Shown: one piece after another, positions 36,901-47,612 of the stretch
Position numbering within the stretch: position 1 is the first letter of the stretch
Layout: each line of letters begins with the position of its first letter
Assembly: GCA_031772625.1 (NCBI GenBank)
Contig: CM062818.1
Coordinates: 210,545,742-210,609,741 of the forward strand
Direction of reading: 5' to 3'
Origin: Pinus tabuliformis
Lineage: Eukaryota > Streptophyta > Pinopsida > Pinales > Pinaceae
Length of the DNA stretch: 64,000 bases
Position numbers and translations under genes: made by a program
Notes under the pieces: generated by a model
What the model was told of the DNA's origin: nothing
The model's input: the letters and a program-made list of their open reading frames with translations, nothing else
The model's database searches: none

Positions 36901-37530
36901 GGTATACTGAAATTAGGTTCATACCCAATTCTGGCACATGTAATACATTTGTAGTGTTTGTGCTTGCTTCTGACTACCTCTGAAAATCTATGGTACCTCT
37001 TCCTACTGGAGTACATTTCGTCTTGTTTCCCATAGTAATCTGGAAGTCCATCTGCTCCTCCATATAGCTAGAGAAATATTCTCTAACCCATGTAATGTGA
37101 GTTGATGCTCCACTGTCTATATACCAGACACCCTGTGAAGTTGATCTTGATAAGCAAGAAAATTCATCCTCCAATCTAGAAGACAAATCTAGAGTCTCCT
37201 TAATGTAACTTTTTTCCATGGTTATGTTGAAGGATTTATAGTGTGTTATTCCTCTTTCAACCGACACTGGTTCTGCACTAGCAATCTGCCGCAAAACCTT
37301 TTGAATCTTGCTAGAGATATTCCCAACAAAATAACTGAGTTGCTCCCTCTGCCTCTAGAATCACTCGAACTAGACGAATCAAATATTTCTGCCCCTTTCT
37401 TAGAAAACTCGAACCACCTCAAACAACTCGACCTCCTGGCAAGAAGACTGCGTTGTCCTTGGGAATTTTGACCTGCTGCCCTTTCTAAGCAGCGAAATTC
37501 CTCTCCTTCATTTATTTGCTCTCCAACTGA
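33980..37530 (-). pseudogene. pol: Copia 1 gag-pol remnant
   Basis: Only about 230 bp separate the PBS from Pol-like sequence, so most of gag is deleted. The protease keeps VWYIDSGASTH (about 37,130), with the DSG triad intact. Pre-integrase zinc residues are in LSHRRMGHLHNG and CKGCVLGKY (36,485-36,730). Integrase motifs LHLDNGGEY and PYNPQQNGVVE occur around 36,230-36,370 but are cut by stops. RT shows LYVDDLILTGSS with YVDD at about 34,930, then MHYFLGLEVWQ. RNase H ends near 34,020 (VVDILTKALGRAKF). Several stops and frame changes inactivate it. Confidence 0.85.
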
Positions 37531-37538
37531 TCAACTTC

Positions 37539-37550
37539 GCTCTAATACCA
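37539..37550 (-). promoter_or_regulatory. PBS of Copia 1
   Basis: TGGTATTAGAGC on the minus strand, one base from the Met-tRNA PBS, abuts the LTR. Confidence 0.85.
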
Positions 37551-38046
37551 TGTGAAATTTCGGTCTTCCTTCATTTTCCTCTTCTGGGGATTGGAAACCT
37601 TCTTCCAGGATTGTTGCTACCCCTCCTCTTCCACCTTTTACTCACCCTCTATCTCTATCTTCCCGGTTGGGTTACTGCTACTGAGAAAATAAAATTGCTT
37701 GGGCAATTGAGTATCTGGACTGGTGTCATCTCCATCACCACATCGACCTCTTATAATCCACTGTTGGAGCACCAATGACCGAGATTAAAACTTAATCAAT
37801 GGCTAAGATCATCTCTGGATCGATCCATGTGAGTTTCTAGATGATATAGACCTTATATTACTAATTAATTAACCATATTCCCTAAGTTTAGACTTAGGAA
37901 ATATTTAAAAAATGGTTAATAATTTAATTGAGATACTTCTAGGCAGAATTTCCAGAAACGATTTCCGGGTTTTGGAGATCTCATGTATTCTAGCCTCTCC
38001 ACCAAATTCCATGGCTAAAACACATATGATGATACAAAAACTAACA
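37551..38046 (-). repeat. 5' LTR of Copia 1 (496 bp, internally deleted)
   Basis: Matches 33,235-33,739 through most of its length. Its last ten bases (TGTGAAATTT on the plus strand) match instead the far end of the other LTR at 32,788. The simplest reading is one internal deletion. Confidence 0.75.
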
Positions 38047-38162
38047 TACTCGCACTTGGAGCCCCAACTCTAGAGAGAGATGATGCCATGTCATCAATCT
38101 AGCCTTTGAGAGGGTGATGTAGGGCACCTAGAGCATGATTTTGACACATGGAGGCATTTTGA

Positions 38163-39266
38163 TGTAAAATTTCCTTAATTGCAGCAACTAGAATTTAATC
38201 TTCTATTTATTGGAGAATAATAGTCTTTAGAAATTTAAATATGACAAAAAACAATTAATTTACTACTACAATCTTCACAAATAAATACAAGCACTGAGAA
38301 ATAATGCACACACACAAAATAATTGACACTGTTATTTTTGGACAAATTGTCCCGAGAAAAACCTCAATGTGGGAAAAAATAGTTTTGCAAATGAGGGATT
38401 ATATAATTAATAAATCTTCAGAAATTTGAGAAATATCATCGAATTGCTTCTTACAGGCAAAGCTCAGCATACAATATTTCCACTGGAAAAATAAATCTGG
38501 AAACTTAAGTTTCTTTCTGCAAATTAATTTGGCCTCCTTAGTGCAATTCCCACTTTGTGCCTGCTACACGCATTGACTGAAATTGAAATGTGTACAACTC
38601 TATCTGCAACTCTATCTGCCTTTGAAAATCAGTTTCGATAATGATCTCTACCTCTTACAAATCTACTAAGCAACTCACCCCTCCTCGATACCTATCTCTA
38701 GCAACCGAAAATAAGTTTTCTACCCAACTCTACACACTAGCTAATTCATACTACCTAGTATGGCCTCTCTGCAAAATAATTCGACCTCCCTTTCCTCTCC
38801 TGCAACGGTGGAATCTCTATGGAGAATTTCTCTGGAAATTCTCTTCCCAATCTCTCTGCTGAAACTCCATTTTTGGTGTCTCCCTCTATGCCCTTTCTAT
38901 CAATGTGATTCACTATCTCTGAGTGTTTCTGTGTGTTCTCCAAAAGCCCCATTGACTCGCTCTTATAATCTCTCATTGAGAAATCAACGGCCATGATATA
39001 ATCTCAATTGATGGCTAAGATCATCTTGACCCAATAAAAATACTTTTCTAGAACTCTTTATAGAAAAATCAATTTACCTTAATTAATCTGATTTAATTAA
39101 CCAATTTTCCTAAGTTAGACTTAAGAAAATATTTAATAATTGGCTAATTAAACTAATTAAGGACTTTCTTGCGAAACATTTTTTGGGTATTGGATAAAAT
39201 GTGTTCCTTAGCTTCACAGACACCATAGAGACTAGAACACTTATCCGCTACTACCAAAATCTAAAA
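38163..39266 (-). repeat. 3' LTR of Copia 2
   Basis: Begins TTTTAGATTTTGG on the minus strand (expected TGTTAG, two changes) after a purine tract. It shares A/T-rich U3 blocks and the CAATGTGGGAAAA block with the Copia 1 LTR. The lower end is set by analogy with TGTGAAATTT at 32,788. Confidence 0.6.
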
Positions 39267-39503
39267 CTCCTTCTAAGCGAGGCAGGTGTTCTCCACTACT
39301 CCCATCTTATCCCTGAAGTAGAAACTTTTCCTTACCTAGGGCCTTCGTGAGAATATCTGCAACCTGTAGATTTGTGGGATCATATTGTAGCTGCATTGAT
39401 CTATGCTATACACAATCTCTAATGAAGTGGTATCTGATGTTGATATGCTTCAACCTATCATGAAATATTGGATTCTCAAAGAGCTTGATGCAACTCTTAT
39501 TAT
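39267..39503 (-). pseudogene. Copia 2 RNase H C-terminus and purine tract
   Basis: The minus strand codes CIKLFENPIFHDRLKH, YHFIRDCV (then TAG) and QVADILTKALGKEKF, the end of Copia RNase H. A TTAGAAGGAG purine tract (39,276-39,267) precedes the LTR. The upstream coding sequence continues at 50,994 after the nested element. Confidence 0.8.
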
Positions 39504-40576
39504 TGTTGGTAAATCCATAGAGTTGACAGTTAAAACGATTTCCCTTATTATGACATTAACTTGTGATGTGTTCATTATTAGTATTAGATCTTTTAATTAT
39601 CTTTTCTTATCATCAAGATTAATGCCAAGCAACAAATAGATGAGAACACAAGATGTAGGCACGCTTCCAGGGCAAAAACCCCTCGAGGGAAAACCCAGTC
39701 ACAAATTCTTCATTCAATAGATTCAAAAGATGAGACGAGCAAGACCCTTACAATCTAAACCAAGAAATCCTCCATCCATCAAGTCGACCTTGTCATGCAT
39801 CAATTCCATGGATTCCTGTAGCAGTTAGTCTTCTTCACACTTGTCTCTTGAAGAGATCACCTCTGTAAACAATCCAAGCTCCTTTATCTACTGTCATAGC
39901 ATCGTTATAATAGCACTGAGATATTGAGAGAGCATCACTATAATATCATCGAATTTAAGTCACTATAATAGCACTTGAGATGATGTGAGACCACCGAGTT
40001 AATGTTACTATGATAGCACAGGATAGCAATGCAAGTTTATCTCTGTAATGACAACGAACCTCTCCTTCAGAAGTAGCACCAAATTGAAGTCATCATACTG
40101 TGATATCTTAACTTATCACCTGAATTATGTCTCTGAAATTATGTCTGAACATTTATGTAATCACCGAAAGTAGGCTCTCTGAAATACGAACTTGAGATAG
40201 ATGTTATGCAAAAATCACATGCTTGTATTTATAGTGGTGTGTCCATACTAAATGAGCCGACATGAATCATGAAGGGATGCATCTTTGTTGTAGGCCAACA
40301 TGAATCATTTTATGACTATTCCTTTGAGACCGACTTAAAGGAGTTGTTGAAGAGGCTGACTTGATGATGGAGGAGTCTTTAACCAATAAACATATTGACT
40401 TTGACAACACCGTGAAGCCTACAATGGAGGCTTGACCTAATACAAATGACCCAAGCATGAAACTCGTGCTTTAATAAGTCAATAATGAAATTCTTTTTGC
40501 TTTTATTTTGACATATATATTACATTTTGACTTCAAGTACAATTATGAAGACCAAACCTAGTTACATTTTCCAACA
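39504..40576 (-). repeat. 3' LTR of the large non-autonomous element
   Basis: TGTTGGTAAATCC...CCAACA. Contains many near-copies of a short CACTATAATAGCAC-type motif (39,890-40,030). Confidence 0.9.
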
Positions 40577-40600
40577 GACCCTCTTAACTAGGGAGGTATT
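40577..40600 (-). promoter_or_regulatory. Polypurine tract of the large element
   Basis: CCCTAGTTAAGAGGGTC on the minus strand, next to TGTTGG. Similar purine words recur at about 41,470, 41,525 and 41,555, giving a multiple-PPT pattern. Confidence 0.6.
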
Positions 40601-40662
40601 CATATTTTCATATAATCAAACAGGTACATGGAAGATCTCAAACCACATCATTTATGAAGAAG

Positions 40663-40850
40663 TTTAGGCACCGCAATGCAATGGACTAGATTCTTGACCA
40701 GTGCAATCTATCCATTTTTCTCTCAACAATTTAGACACTGCAATGCCACGAACTAGATTCTTGATCAGGGCAATCTATCCATTGGTATTTCATCAATTTA
40801 GGCACCGCAATGCCACAGACTAGATTCCTAACTAGGGAAATCTATCTGGG
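40663..40850. repeat. Tandem repeat, three 67-bp units
   Basis: Units start at 40,663, 40,730 and 40,797 with TTTAGGCACCGCAATGC-type sequence and contain GACTAGATTCTTGACCAG and GCAATCTATCCATT. The third unit is cut short. Confidence 0.9.
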
Positions 40851-42423
40851 TGGGACTAATATGGACTCAAGCTTTCAACCTCTTTAGGTACCATCAAGCT
40901 TACTTGCTAACCATCAACCCTAAAGATCTAGGTGCGTGTCAGAGCTCAATGACCAACGCCACCTTTCCAACTTCGGGACCTAGACATCAACACAAGGTGT
41001 CGACCAGATGTCCTCCTAGGAAATTCTTCACTCACAAAGCCTCATCACCCTTTGATCAAATAGATCAAAGACAACAAATTTCTTCCAATCAAACTAATCG
41101 GTAAACAGCTTGTTATCAAAACCTTCGAGAGATTTTCCTGTACAAACACAACCCCAATCAATAATATACTTTCACATCTACATAATCAAATAAAAACCTC
41201 TGAGGTATTCCAGACAACTTGCTTCTCAACTTTTCATAGTAGGAATATCGATTGAATCTTTGATAGAAGAGTCCTCAAGCATACACTTTTCTTTCCTACT
41301 TCATACGCAACAACATATTCTTCAATCAGATCCTACTTTCCTTCTTTCAGCAGCACCTCAAAAATGCATTCTCCAATTTCCTTCTCTCACCCATGGCCTT
41401 CACTAAAACTTACGACTGTTAGTCCTGGTCTAGTGCATGACACATGAAGTAGAGAACCATATCTATCACTCCCTCTTAATCAGAGAGTATCTAATTATTC
41501 CTGTAAAAATAATGTTCTCAACCATCCTCTTATCCTAAGGAGATTTCGTCCAAGCTCCCTCTTAACTTAGGGAGTTCTTCTTCTTCTTTACGACATCGGA
41601 GAATCTTTCATGGCTTCCATCCTTCTTATCAGAGTCATTCATATATCATCATTATCACATCAACTTTACTTACGATCATCTTCACCAACTTGAAGATGAT
41701 GTATCTAGACAACTTAGATAGCAAGTACAACCAGAATTATAGAAGCATGAAGTTATCCATATCCAAATCTTATAACAATGGAAGCATTTAGACTTTACAA
41801 ACATAATCAACAAGAGACTATATTTCAATACTTCAACTTCTTGCCCAGGTTTAGTTACAAACCTTAACTCACATTCATAGCTCATCAATCAAACTCATTA
41901 TATCTAGGGTTTCAATATTCTTGCAACGACAAGTTCCTTCATATGGAAAACCCTAGAAATAGATCAAATCAATGAATCTAACAACATTCAAAATTCATAT
42001 GTTAGACTCTTCACTAAGATTCCATACATAACCTGGATTTCATATATGAGCTTCAACGATCAAAACCAAACACAGCTTAATCAACATAATGACTAGCATC
42101 TACTAAGGTTTGATGTAAACCCTAGATTTCAATCTACAAATTCTCAACAATCACTATATAGATTCATAGATTCCAGGTTGTCATACTTAGAGAATTTAAC
42201 TACTACTAGGGTTTAGCTGCAAGATCCTAGATTTTCAAAACATCATCCTATACCATCAAACTTTGACTAGGGCTTGTTTCCAAACCCTATGACTCGTGTC
42301 CATTTACACTTAGATCAACACAGATATCTACGAATTCATCAACACATCATATGTCAAGATTTATTAAAATGTTAGACATATACCAACCTAGAACAAGCTA
42401 GGATTTCAACCAAATGAGCACAT
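40851..42423. other. 3' interior of the large element, no gene seen
   Basis: No frame of note on the minus strand. The plus strand has only short chance ORFs. Purine-tract-like words recur (see the polypurine tract entry). Confidence 0.45.
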
Positions 42424-43033
42424 TATTGGGTGTGGAGGATGATTGTCTTATTTATTTAGAGGTATCGCCACATTGCGCCCCAGTTTGTAATGTGGCAGAA
42501 ACATCACCCGTAAAATATACGTTGCAGGGGGGGTCTTGGGGGGGGGGGGGGGGGGCGACTGCGACCTTTGGGAGCCCCCCTTCGCGGGGGATCGAAGGCA
42601 GCGCCCCTGAAGCTAAAAATAGATGTAAATTTTCCTTGTAAAATGTTGTAATTTCATAGTCAATCTGGTTCATTCATTAGGCGGAGATTTGATGGTAGAA
42701 GTTATGTTTAATTTAGGGTTTTTTCCCTAGAAGGCAACCCCTCGCTATATATGAGGGAATTGTATTGTGTTTATGTAGATCTGTATTGTGAACGAGAAGA
42801 GAGAGGAGATTGAGCGAGAGAGAAGAGGGAATTACAGTGGATTTGTTGTAGGTTGTGTCTCTTCATTTTGCTGGATAATATAAAAGGAAGGGTTGGCTGT
42901 TTGTCTGTGGGCATTGCCCAAATTGGGTGAACCACGTATATGTGTGTCTCTCTTTGTTTTATGGGTTTTCTATGTTTATATTTATGCAATATTTTATGTG
43001 TTCCATTTCTCTGCAATATATAATTTTTTAATG
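42424..43033 (+). mobile_element. GC-rich insert, possibly a solo LTR
   Basis: A 610-bp block flanked by GCACAT (42,418-42,423 and 43,033-43,038). It holds an 18-G run (42,538-42,555), the inverted pair CCCCCCTTCGCGGGGG and a promoter-like CTATATATGAGGG (about 42,752) followed by a GAGAGA-rich leader. The ends are not clear TG...CA and the 6-bp flank is unusual for an LTR, so the class is uncertain. Confidence 0.35.
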
Positions 43034-43717
43034 CACATACCTAGAGTTTCATTCCTAGGATTCTAAGTACATAACAAGGGTTTTGCTTATAGACCCAACG
43101 AAACCCTAAGGATCTAGGGTTTCATAACAAAGCAAAGCAAACCCTAAAATACCAAAACTTCGAAGGTTCAAGATTTTAGTCAACAACATTTCAACCCTAA
43201 CAAGTTAGAGTTTTCATGATCATACCAAAATCCCAAACATGACATCACCAACAAAAACTTCAAATAGCATTTCTCAATATCCCTAAGTAGTTTTAGGGTG
43301 TCAGTCATTAACATTAGCATACCCTTAGGTTAGGGTTTTCCAAAGAACCTGTCTAGGGTTATATAATAACAATAAAGGATGTAGGGAGGTGTTGATGCCC
43401 CGAAATTCGTTGCAACAACATCGGGGAAACCACCCGGTCCGGACCTTAGTGCAGCTCCTTTTCCGTTTGGGATAGTGGCTCCGACTGGGGATAATGGGAC
43501 CAGTTTCCCAAGAATTATAAGTAAACGGGATGGATGAATGATTTACGATACAAGGTGGTAATAAGTGAATAACTAAACTATAAGAGAAATATAATAACTA
43601 TAATCTAATCCCGGGACTTATCGATTTATAGAGTGAAGCGTTTGATAATCTATGCTTAATGGCAGGCATATAGATGACTCTAACACTAAAGCATAGATGT
43701 TTAAATCATTTAAGATT

Positions 43718-43743
43718 GCTCTGCATAATTAGTTATGCAGAGC
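43718..43743. repeat. Perfect 11-bp hairpin
   Basis: GCTCTGCATAA, loop TTAG, TTATGCAGAGC, in the 3' tail of the nested unit. Confidence 0.8.
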
Positions 43744-44297
43744 GATAATAGCGAATTACTACACTTAGTCGTTTATATTATTGCTACACGCATGAGTAAT
43801 AGATATAACAAATCACATAACATTCAATAGTGATATGAAATGAAGATTTGCTGTTATATTGCATACATGTATTCAACAATAGCAAAGATAATAACACAGC
43901 AATTCATATAATAGAAAAGAGGACAGATACAGATAATAGTACCATGTAAGCTGTTTGATCAATCCAGTATATTAATCACTATGTCGCGGTCCTTCCTTCA
44001 AACCAGAAAGCATTCCAAACAAATGACAGTAGTGCACAATTGCATAAAACAGCCTTCTAAGCAAAATTAAGAACCATTGGTCGAGTTTCACAAAAGGATA
44101 TAGACTGAAGCACAATAGTGCAAACTTCAGCCTTTAAGTCTTTTACAAAATTTTACGACCCTTTCCAAAACAATGAAAGGATCTATAAATACTATGCTAA
44201 TCTAAATATCTAAATATCTAAAAACTGAAAAGCTACTAAATTGGCATTAACAAATATCATCTTCTTTTCTGGCGATCTGGCAGTCGGCGAAGATGCT

Positions 44298-45566
44298 TCA
44301 TTCAGAGGTCTCTTTGCCTTTACTCCTTCGCTGACATATCGCCAGCATTGGCTCTACTTCTGGTGGAGTGTTGAGGCGCGAAGTTAGCTGGGCATCATAT
44401 GTGGCATCCTGAATGTCGGAAATCAGATATCGGAGGGCATCTGTTAAACAGTTAAGAGCCGACCTTTGAGAATGTGGTTTAATCAGAAAGAGCCAGTATG
44501 CGTCGGCGGTTAAAGTATTTACTCCGGCGATTAACCGTCCTTGTTTCTCCAGATCAGGGTAATTTCTCTGTTCCAGCATGTTTGTTGTTGTTATGCTTCC
44601 AGGTGTGCACTGGGAAATCATGTTTGCCAGATACAGTGTATCATTGACTAGATTGATCATGTTGTTGGCAATCATTTTACATCTTGAGGCTGCCCTTTCC
44701 GCTTTCATTACCTGAGTGTTCCATTCCATGAAGAGTATGTCCTTGTATGTTACATGGATTCGGGACAAATTTGCCGCTTTCCCTTCTGGAGTGTCTTGCC
44801 ACTCAATATATTCTGATATGTCATCTTCGGCCTGATCTAGCTTATTCCTGGCCTTTTCTATTTGCTCACACACTACTGTAGATGTTTCACAAAATGACTC
44901 AGCGTCAACAAGTTGTCGGCACAAGAGCCTGATCTGAGATATTAATGCGTCGTTTATTCGAGTTGCCTCTGCTCTGAAATCATCAATACTCTGCACGTCC
45001 TTGATACCTTCGAGCTGTGCCGATAGCTGAATTATTTGCTCATCTTTAGATTTTATCATCAGCTCATTTGATGCTTTTAACTGGGATAATGCCTCTGATA
45101 ATTCTTTTGCCTTCTGAACCTCACTTTGGTCTATCCTCTGTTTTTCGATTAGCAGTTGCTGGGTTAACAAATTGTTTTCTTGCTGTTGAGCCAGCAACTG
45201 TTCCTCTACCTGCGCTGCCTTATTTTTCGCCTCAATTACTTCTGCCTGCAATGCATATATTTCATGATCTTTAGTCTTCAACAGAAGACTTACCTCTGAT
45301 GCTTTGTCAATAGTTGCTGCTGAATAAGCTCCCGCAAATTGCGATAGCTTAGTCAGATCTTCAGAGGGATCTAATTCCCCCTTCCAGACCACATTGCCCG
45401 TGACTGTTTGCTCAGGAGAAATAGAAGGTTGATCAAGCCTTCGTCTTTTCCTAGAGCGCCTAACAACGGCTCTATGCTTTGGGCTGTAGAAAATATCTAG
45501 GGGAGGAATTTCTTCCACCTGGAGATCAATTTGATTGGATGGGTCTTTAGTGATTACCTCGACATT
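44298..45566 (-). CDS. Continuation ORF (406+ residues), coiled coil and helical domain
   Basis: Open in the same frame directly after the TAG at 45,567-45,569. The first possible start in the open stretch is a GTG at 45,518, so it has no ATG near its beginning and may be made by readthrough, or the TAG may be a recent mutation of CAG. It contains a basic patch (RAVVRRSRKRRRLDQP) that resembles a nuclear-localisation signal, a coiled coil (LQAEVIEAKNKAAQVEEQLL, NNLLTQQLLIEKQRIDQSEV) and a C-terminal helical region (ERAASRCKMIANNMINLVND, RSALNCLTDALRYLISDIQD). It ends RRSKGKETSE. With the first ORF it spans about 1,100 codons. No known family is recognised. Confidence 0.55.
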   Translation of the reverse strand, partial: NVEVITKDPSNQIDLQVEEIPPLDIFYSPKHRAVVRRSRKRRRLDQPSISPEQTVTGNVVWKGELDPSEDLTKLSQFAGAYSAATIDKASEVSLLLKTKDHEIYALQAEVIEAKNKAAQVEEQLLAQQQENNLLTQQLLIEKQRIDQSEVQKAKELSEALSQLKASNELMIKSKDEQIIQLSAQLEGIKDVQSIDDFRAEATRINDALISQIRLLCRQLVDAESFCETSTVVCEQIEKARNKLDQAEDDISEYIEWQDTPEGKAANLSRIHVTYKDILFMEWNTQVMKAERAASRCKMIANNMINLVNDTLYLANMISQCTPGSITTTNMLEQRNYPDLEKQGRLIAGVNTLTADAYWLFLIKPHSQRSALNCLTDALRYLISDIQDATYDAQLTSRLNTPPEVEPMLAICQRRSKGKETSE

Positions 45567-47612
45567 CTATAACATGGGTGGGCCGCTGGTTCCTTCTAGA
45601 ACCTGAGAAGAAGTAGTATCAGGAGCATTACTTGTTTTAGAGGTGTCTGAGTCTTTGGAGGCTTCCTTACCACTGATAATGGAATCGAATTGGTTCCATT
45701 CCTCAATTAATTCAGGATCGGTGGAGATTTGCTCACTTTGTTCTGTGTGGGCTTTACTCTGTTCTTTCTCTTGTTCAATCCTCTGCTGTTCCTCAAATGC
45801 CTTCCGCTGTTGCTCCTCTTGTGCTCTCTGCTGCTGCTCCTCCAATTCCTTTTTCTGCCTATCTTCCAGTTCTTTCTTTGCTTTCTCTTCTTCTTCCCTC
45901 TTCCTCTGTTGTTCTAACTCTTTCTGTTTTCTTTGCTCTTGATCCTTTTGTGCCTTTTGCTGCCTTTCTATCTGCTCCCTTTTATGCTTCTCTGCCTGCA
46001 GCTTATTTTGCCTTTCCTCCTGTTGTTTATCATACTCTTTAATTGTAACAGGAGGTGGATGTATTTGCTGCTGACCAGGCTCGCTTGAGGAGGATGTTGG
46101 GGTTGTGGATAATAAATCTAGAGGCAAAGTTTGCAACCTTTGCTTTCTGAGTTTATTAAATTCAGTTAACTCCACATCTTTGTATCTCATTGCAGCAAGT
46201 TGTTTGATTTGGCTTATTGAATCGGCACTCACGAACAGGTCATCAAACTGATCTTCTTGATGGACAACCTTTGACAGTTTGGCCTGTTCCAGGGCAATGA
46301 AAGCAGTCTTTTTTGGATCATAGAGTCTGTTTGGGATAGAAGCCAGGGATATCATTTGGAGTTTTGCTGCTTCCTTTTCTGCATGCTTGTAATTCTGCAG
46401 CGTATAAACTCCAATTCTTAAAGGAAAAGAGGGCCATCCTCTCTTTTTCTCATCTTTGAGAGTTTGCGTGACACCCTCGGACATAATCTGGTAGGAGATT
46501 TCCCGGGCTAACAATTTGTCTGGGATGTATAGAGGGAGAACGTGTGGCCTAGCCTTGCTTCCAAAAACTCTAATATAGGTAAAATGCTCTTCCCCGAACC
46601 AATGCGCTACTGCTGGTAGGTCAAAAGAAGCTTCATAGGAAATTCTTGGGATGGGTCTATCGAAAATAGAATAGTGGACGGGCACCATGAAACCATTGCA
46701 AATTTGATACAAATGGTCCTTGTAAGAGGGCTTCCATAATTTCCGATGGTACAAGTGAATGGGTGTTGGGTCATGGGTGGTCCATCTCCAACCAAGGACA
46801 GGAAACTCAGAATTGAAACACAGGGTATCCATAATGTAAGCAGAGTAATAAAAGGGTGGGATTTTCCTTTCGGTGACTCTGGTTTTGGCTCTAAACTCAC
46901 GAACAGCTATGACCAATTTATCAGACAGAATAGTGGCCCAATCCATAATTGTACTATTGACGGCCGCTTCCATTAAGGGAACCATGTCAATATGGATATT
47001 AGCAGAGTCATGTAATCCCCACAATCTACACATCATAATCCCAGCATAGCAATAGGGAGAAGCCAAAGAAGCATTGGAGTACTTACCCGAACTTTCATGC
47101 TTGTGTTTGGCTGGATTCTGCCTCCAATCTCGGAGGGGTTTGGATGGTGATTCATTCTCATTCGCGAACTTCTCCACGAAGGTTCTGTTATAGACTAGCT
47201 CAGGTTCAGGCAAATGATACATCCACCTCAGGTCATCAGGCTTGAAGGACCCGAAAATCCTTCCATCCTTTGTATGAAAGGTTCTATCAGTGAGGGTAAT
47301 TTCCTCAATTGCCCAGCGTACCACATCAGTGTAAGGTAGGACTTGTTCTCTGGCTGCTATTCTGTGCAAAAAGGAGTCGGCCAAGTCTTTGAGAGTTGCC
47401 TCAGACTTCCTTAGTTCATCCACACTAGCCTCAGTTACTGTTTTTTCTGGTTGCTCAGCCTCTAACAGATTATATGTACCCTGCCATGTAGTGCTAGGAA
47501 GACCAGTGCATGTAGTATCTGAGATTAGGCCTTTCTTCGAAACTATAGCAGCTTGACCTGCGACAGGTGTTGCAATAGAACCTGCAGCCTTCTTGAATTT
47601 CTTTCCCATCAT
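45567..47612 (-). CDS. Unrecognised 681-residue protein: globular head and charged coiled coil
   Basis: Starts at tandem ATGs (47,612). The nearest upstream in-frame stop is TAG at about 47,640, so the start is natural. Residues 1-60 are basic and Ala/Thr-rich (MMGKKFKKAAGSIATPVAGQ). Residues about 90-430 look like a folded domain rich in Trp, Tyr and His (RWMYHLPEPELVYNRTFVEK, YCYAGIMMCRLWGLHDSANI, LGWRWTTHDPTPIHLYHRKL). Residues about 520-625 are a long Glu/Lys/Gln coiled coil (QQEERQNKLQAEKHKREQIE). The tail is acidic, Ser/Thr-rich. It ends in a TAG that is in frame with the next ORF. No catalytic motif is recognised. Its good preservation among decayed neighbours suggests recent insertion. 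It could be a Gag-like or other structural protein of an undescribed element. Confidence 0.6.
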   Translation of the reverse strand: MMGKKFKKAAGSIATPVAGQAAIVSKKGLISDTTCTGLPSTTWQGTYNLLEAEQPEKTVTEASVDELRKSEATLKDLADSFLHRIAAREQVLPYTDVVRWAIEEITLTDRTFHTKDGRIFGSFKPDDLRWMYHLPEPELVYNRTFVEKFANENESPSKPLRDWRQNPAKHKHESSGKYSNASLASPYCYAGIMMCRLWGLHDSANIHIDMVPLMEAAVNSTIMDWATILSDKLVIAVREFRAKTRVTERKIPPFYYSAYIMDTLCFNSEFPVLGWRWTTHDPTPIHLYHRKLWKPSYKDHLYQICNGFMVPVHYSIFDRPIPRISYEASFDLPAVAHWFGEEHFTYIRVFGSKARPHVLPLYIPDKLLAREISYQIMSEGVTQTLKDEKKRGWPSFPLRIGVYTLQNYKHAEKEAAKLQMISLASIPNRLYDPKKTAFIALEQAKLSKVVHQEDQFDDLFVSADSISQIKQLAAMRYKDVELTEFNKLRKQRLQTLPLDLLSTTPTSSSSEPGQQQIHPPPVTIKEYDKQQEERQNKLQAEKHKREQIERQQKAQKDQEQRKQKELEQQRKREEEEKAKKELEDRQKKELEEQQQRAQEEQQRKAFEEQQRIEQEKEQSKAHTEQSEQISTDPELIEEWNQFDSIISGKEASKDSDTSKTSNAPDTTSSQVLEGTSGPPML

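Larger units (their letters stand above)
32788..38046 (-). mobile_element. Copia element 1, decayed
   Basis: Minus-strand order: 5' LTR (38,046-37,551), Met-tRNA PBS, very short gag remnant, protease, integrase, RT, RNase H, purine tract, 3' LTR (33,739-32,788). The flanks TACTT (32,783-32,787) and TACTC (38,047-38,051) fit a TSD with one change. The 5' LTR is 456 bp shorter because of an internal deletion after TGTGAAATTT. Confidence 0.85.

Noticed and set aside
40663..40850. CRISPR array
   Set aside because: The units are contiguous tandem copies without distinct spacers, and the DNA is plant retroelement sequence.
43390..44252. Firm 3' LTR of the nested unit (TGTTAATGCC...GCATCAACA)
   Set aside because: It has TG...CA ends and a purine-rich stretch before it, but no matching second LTR is visible at the other end, so it is not listed as a feature.
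45643..46042. Plus-strand Leu/Ser/Cys-rich ORFs resembling membrane proteins
   Set aside because: They are the antisense of the Glu/Gln/Lys coiled coil in the 681-residue ORF.
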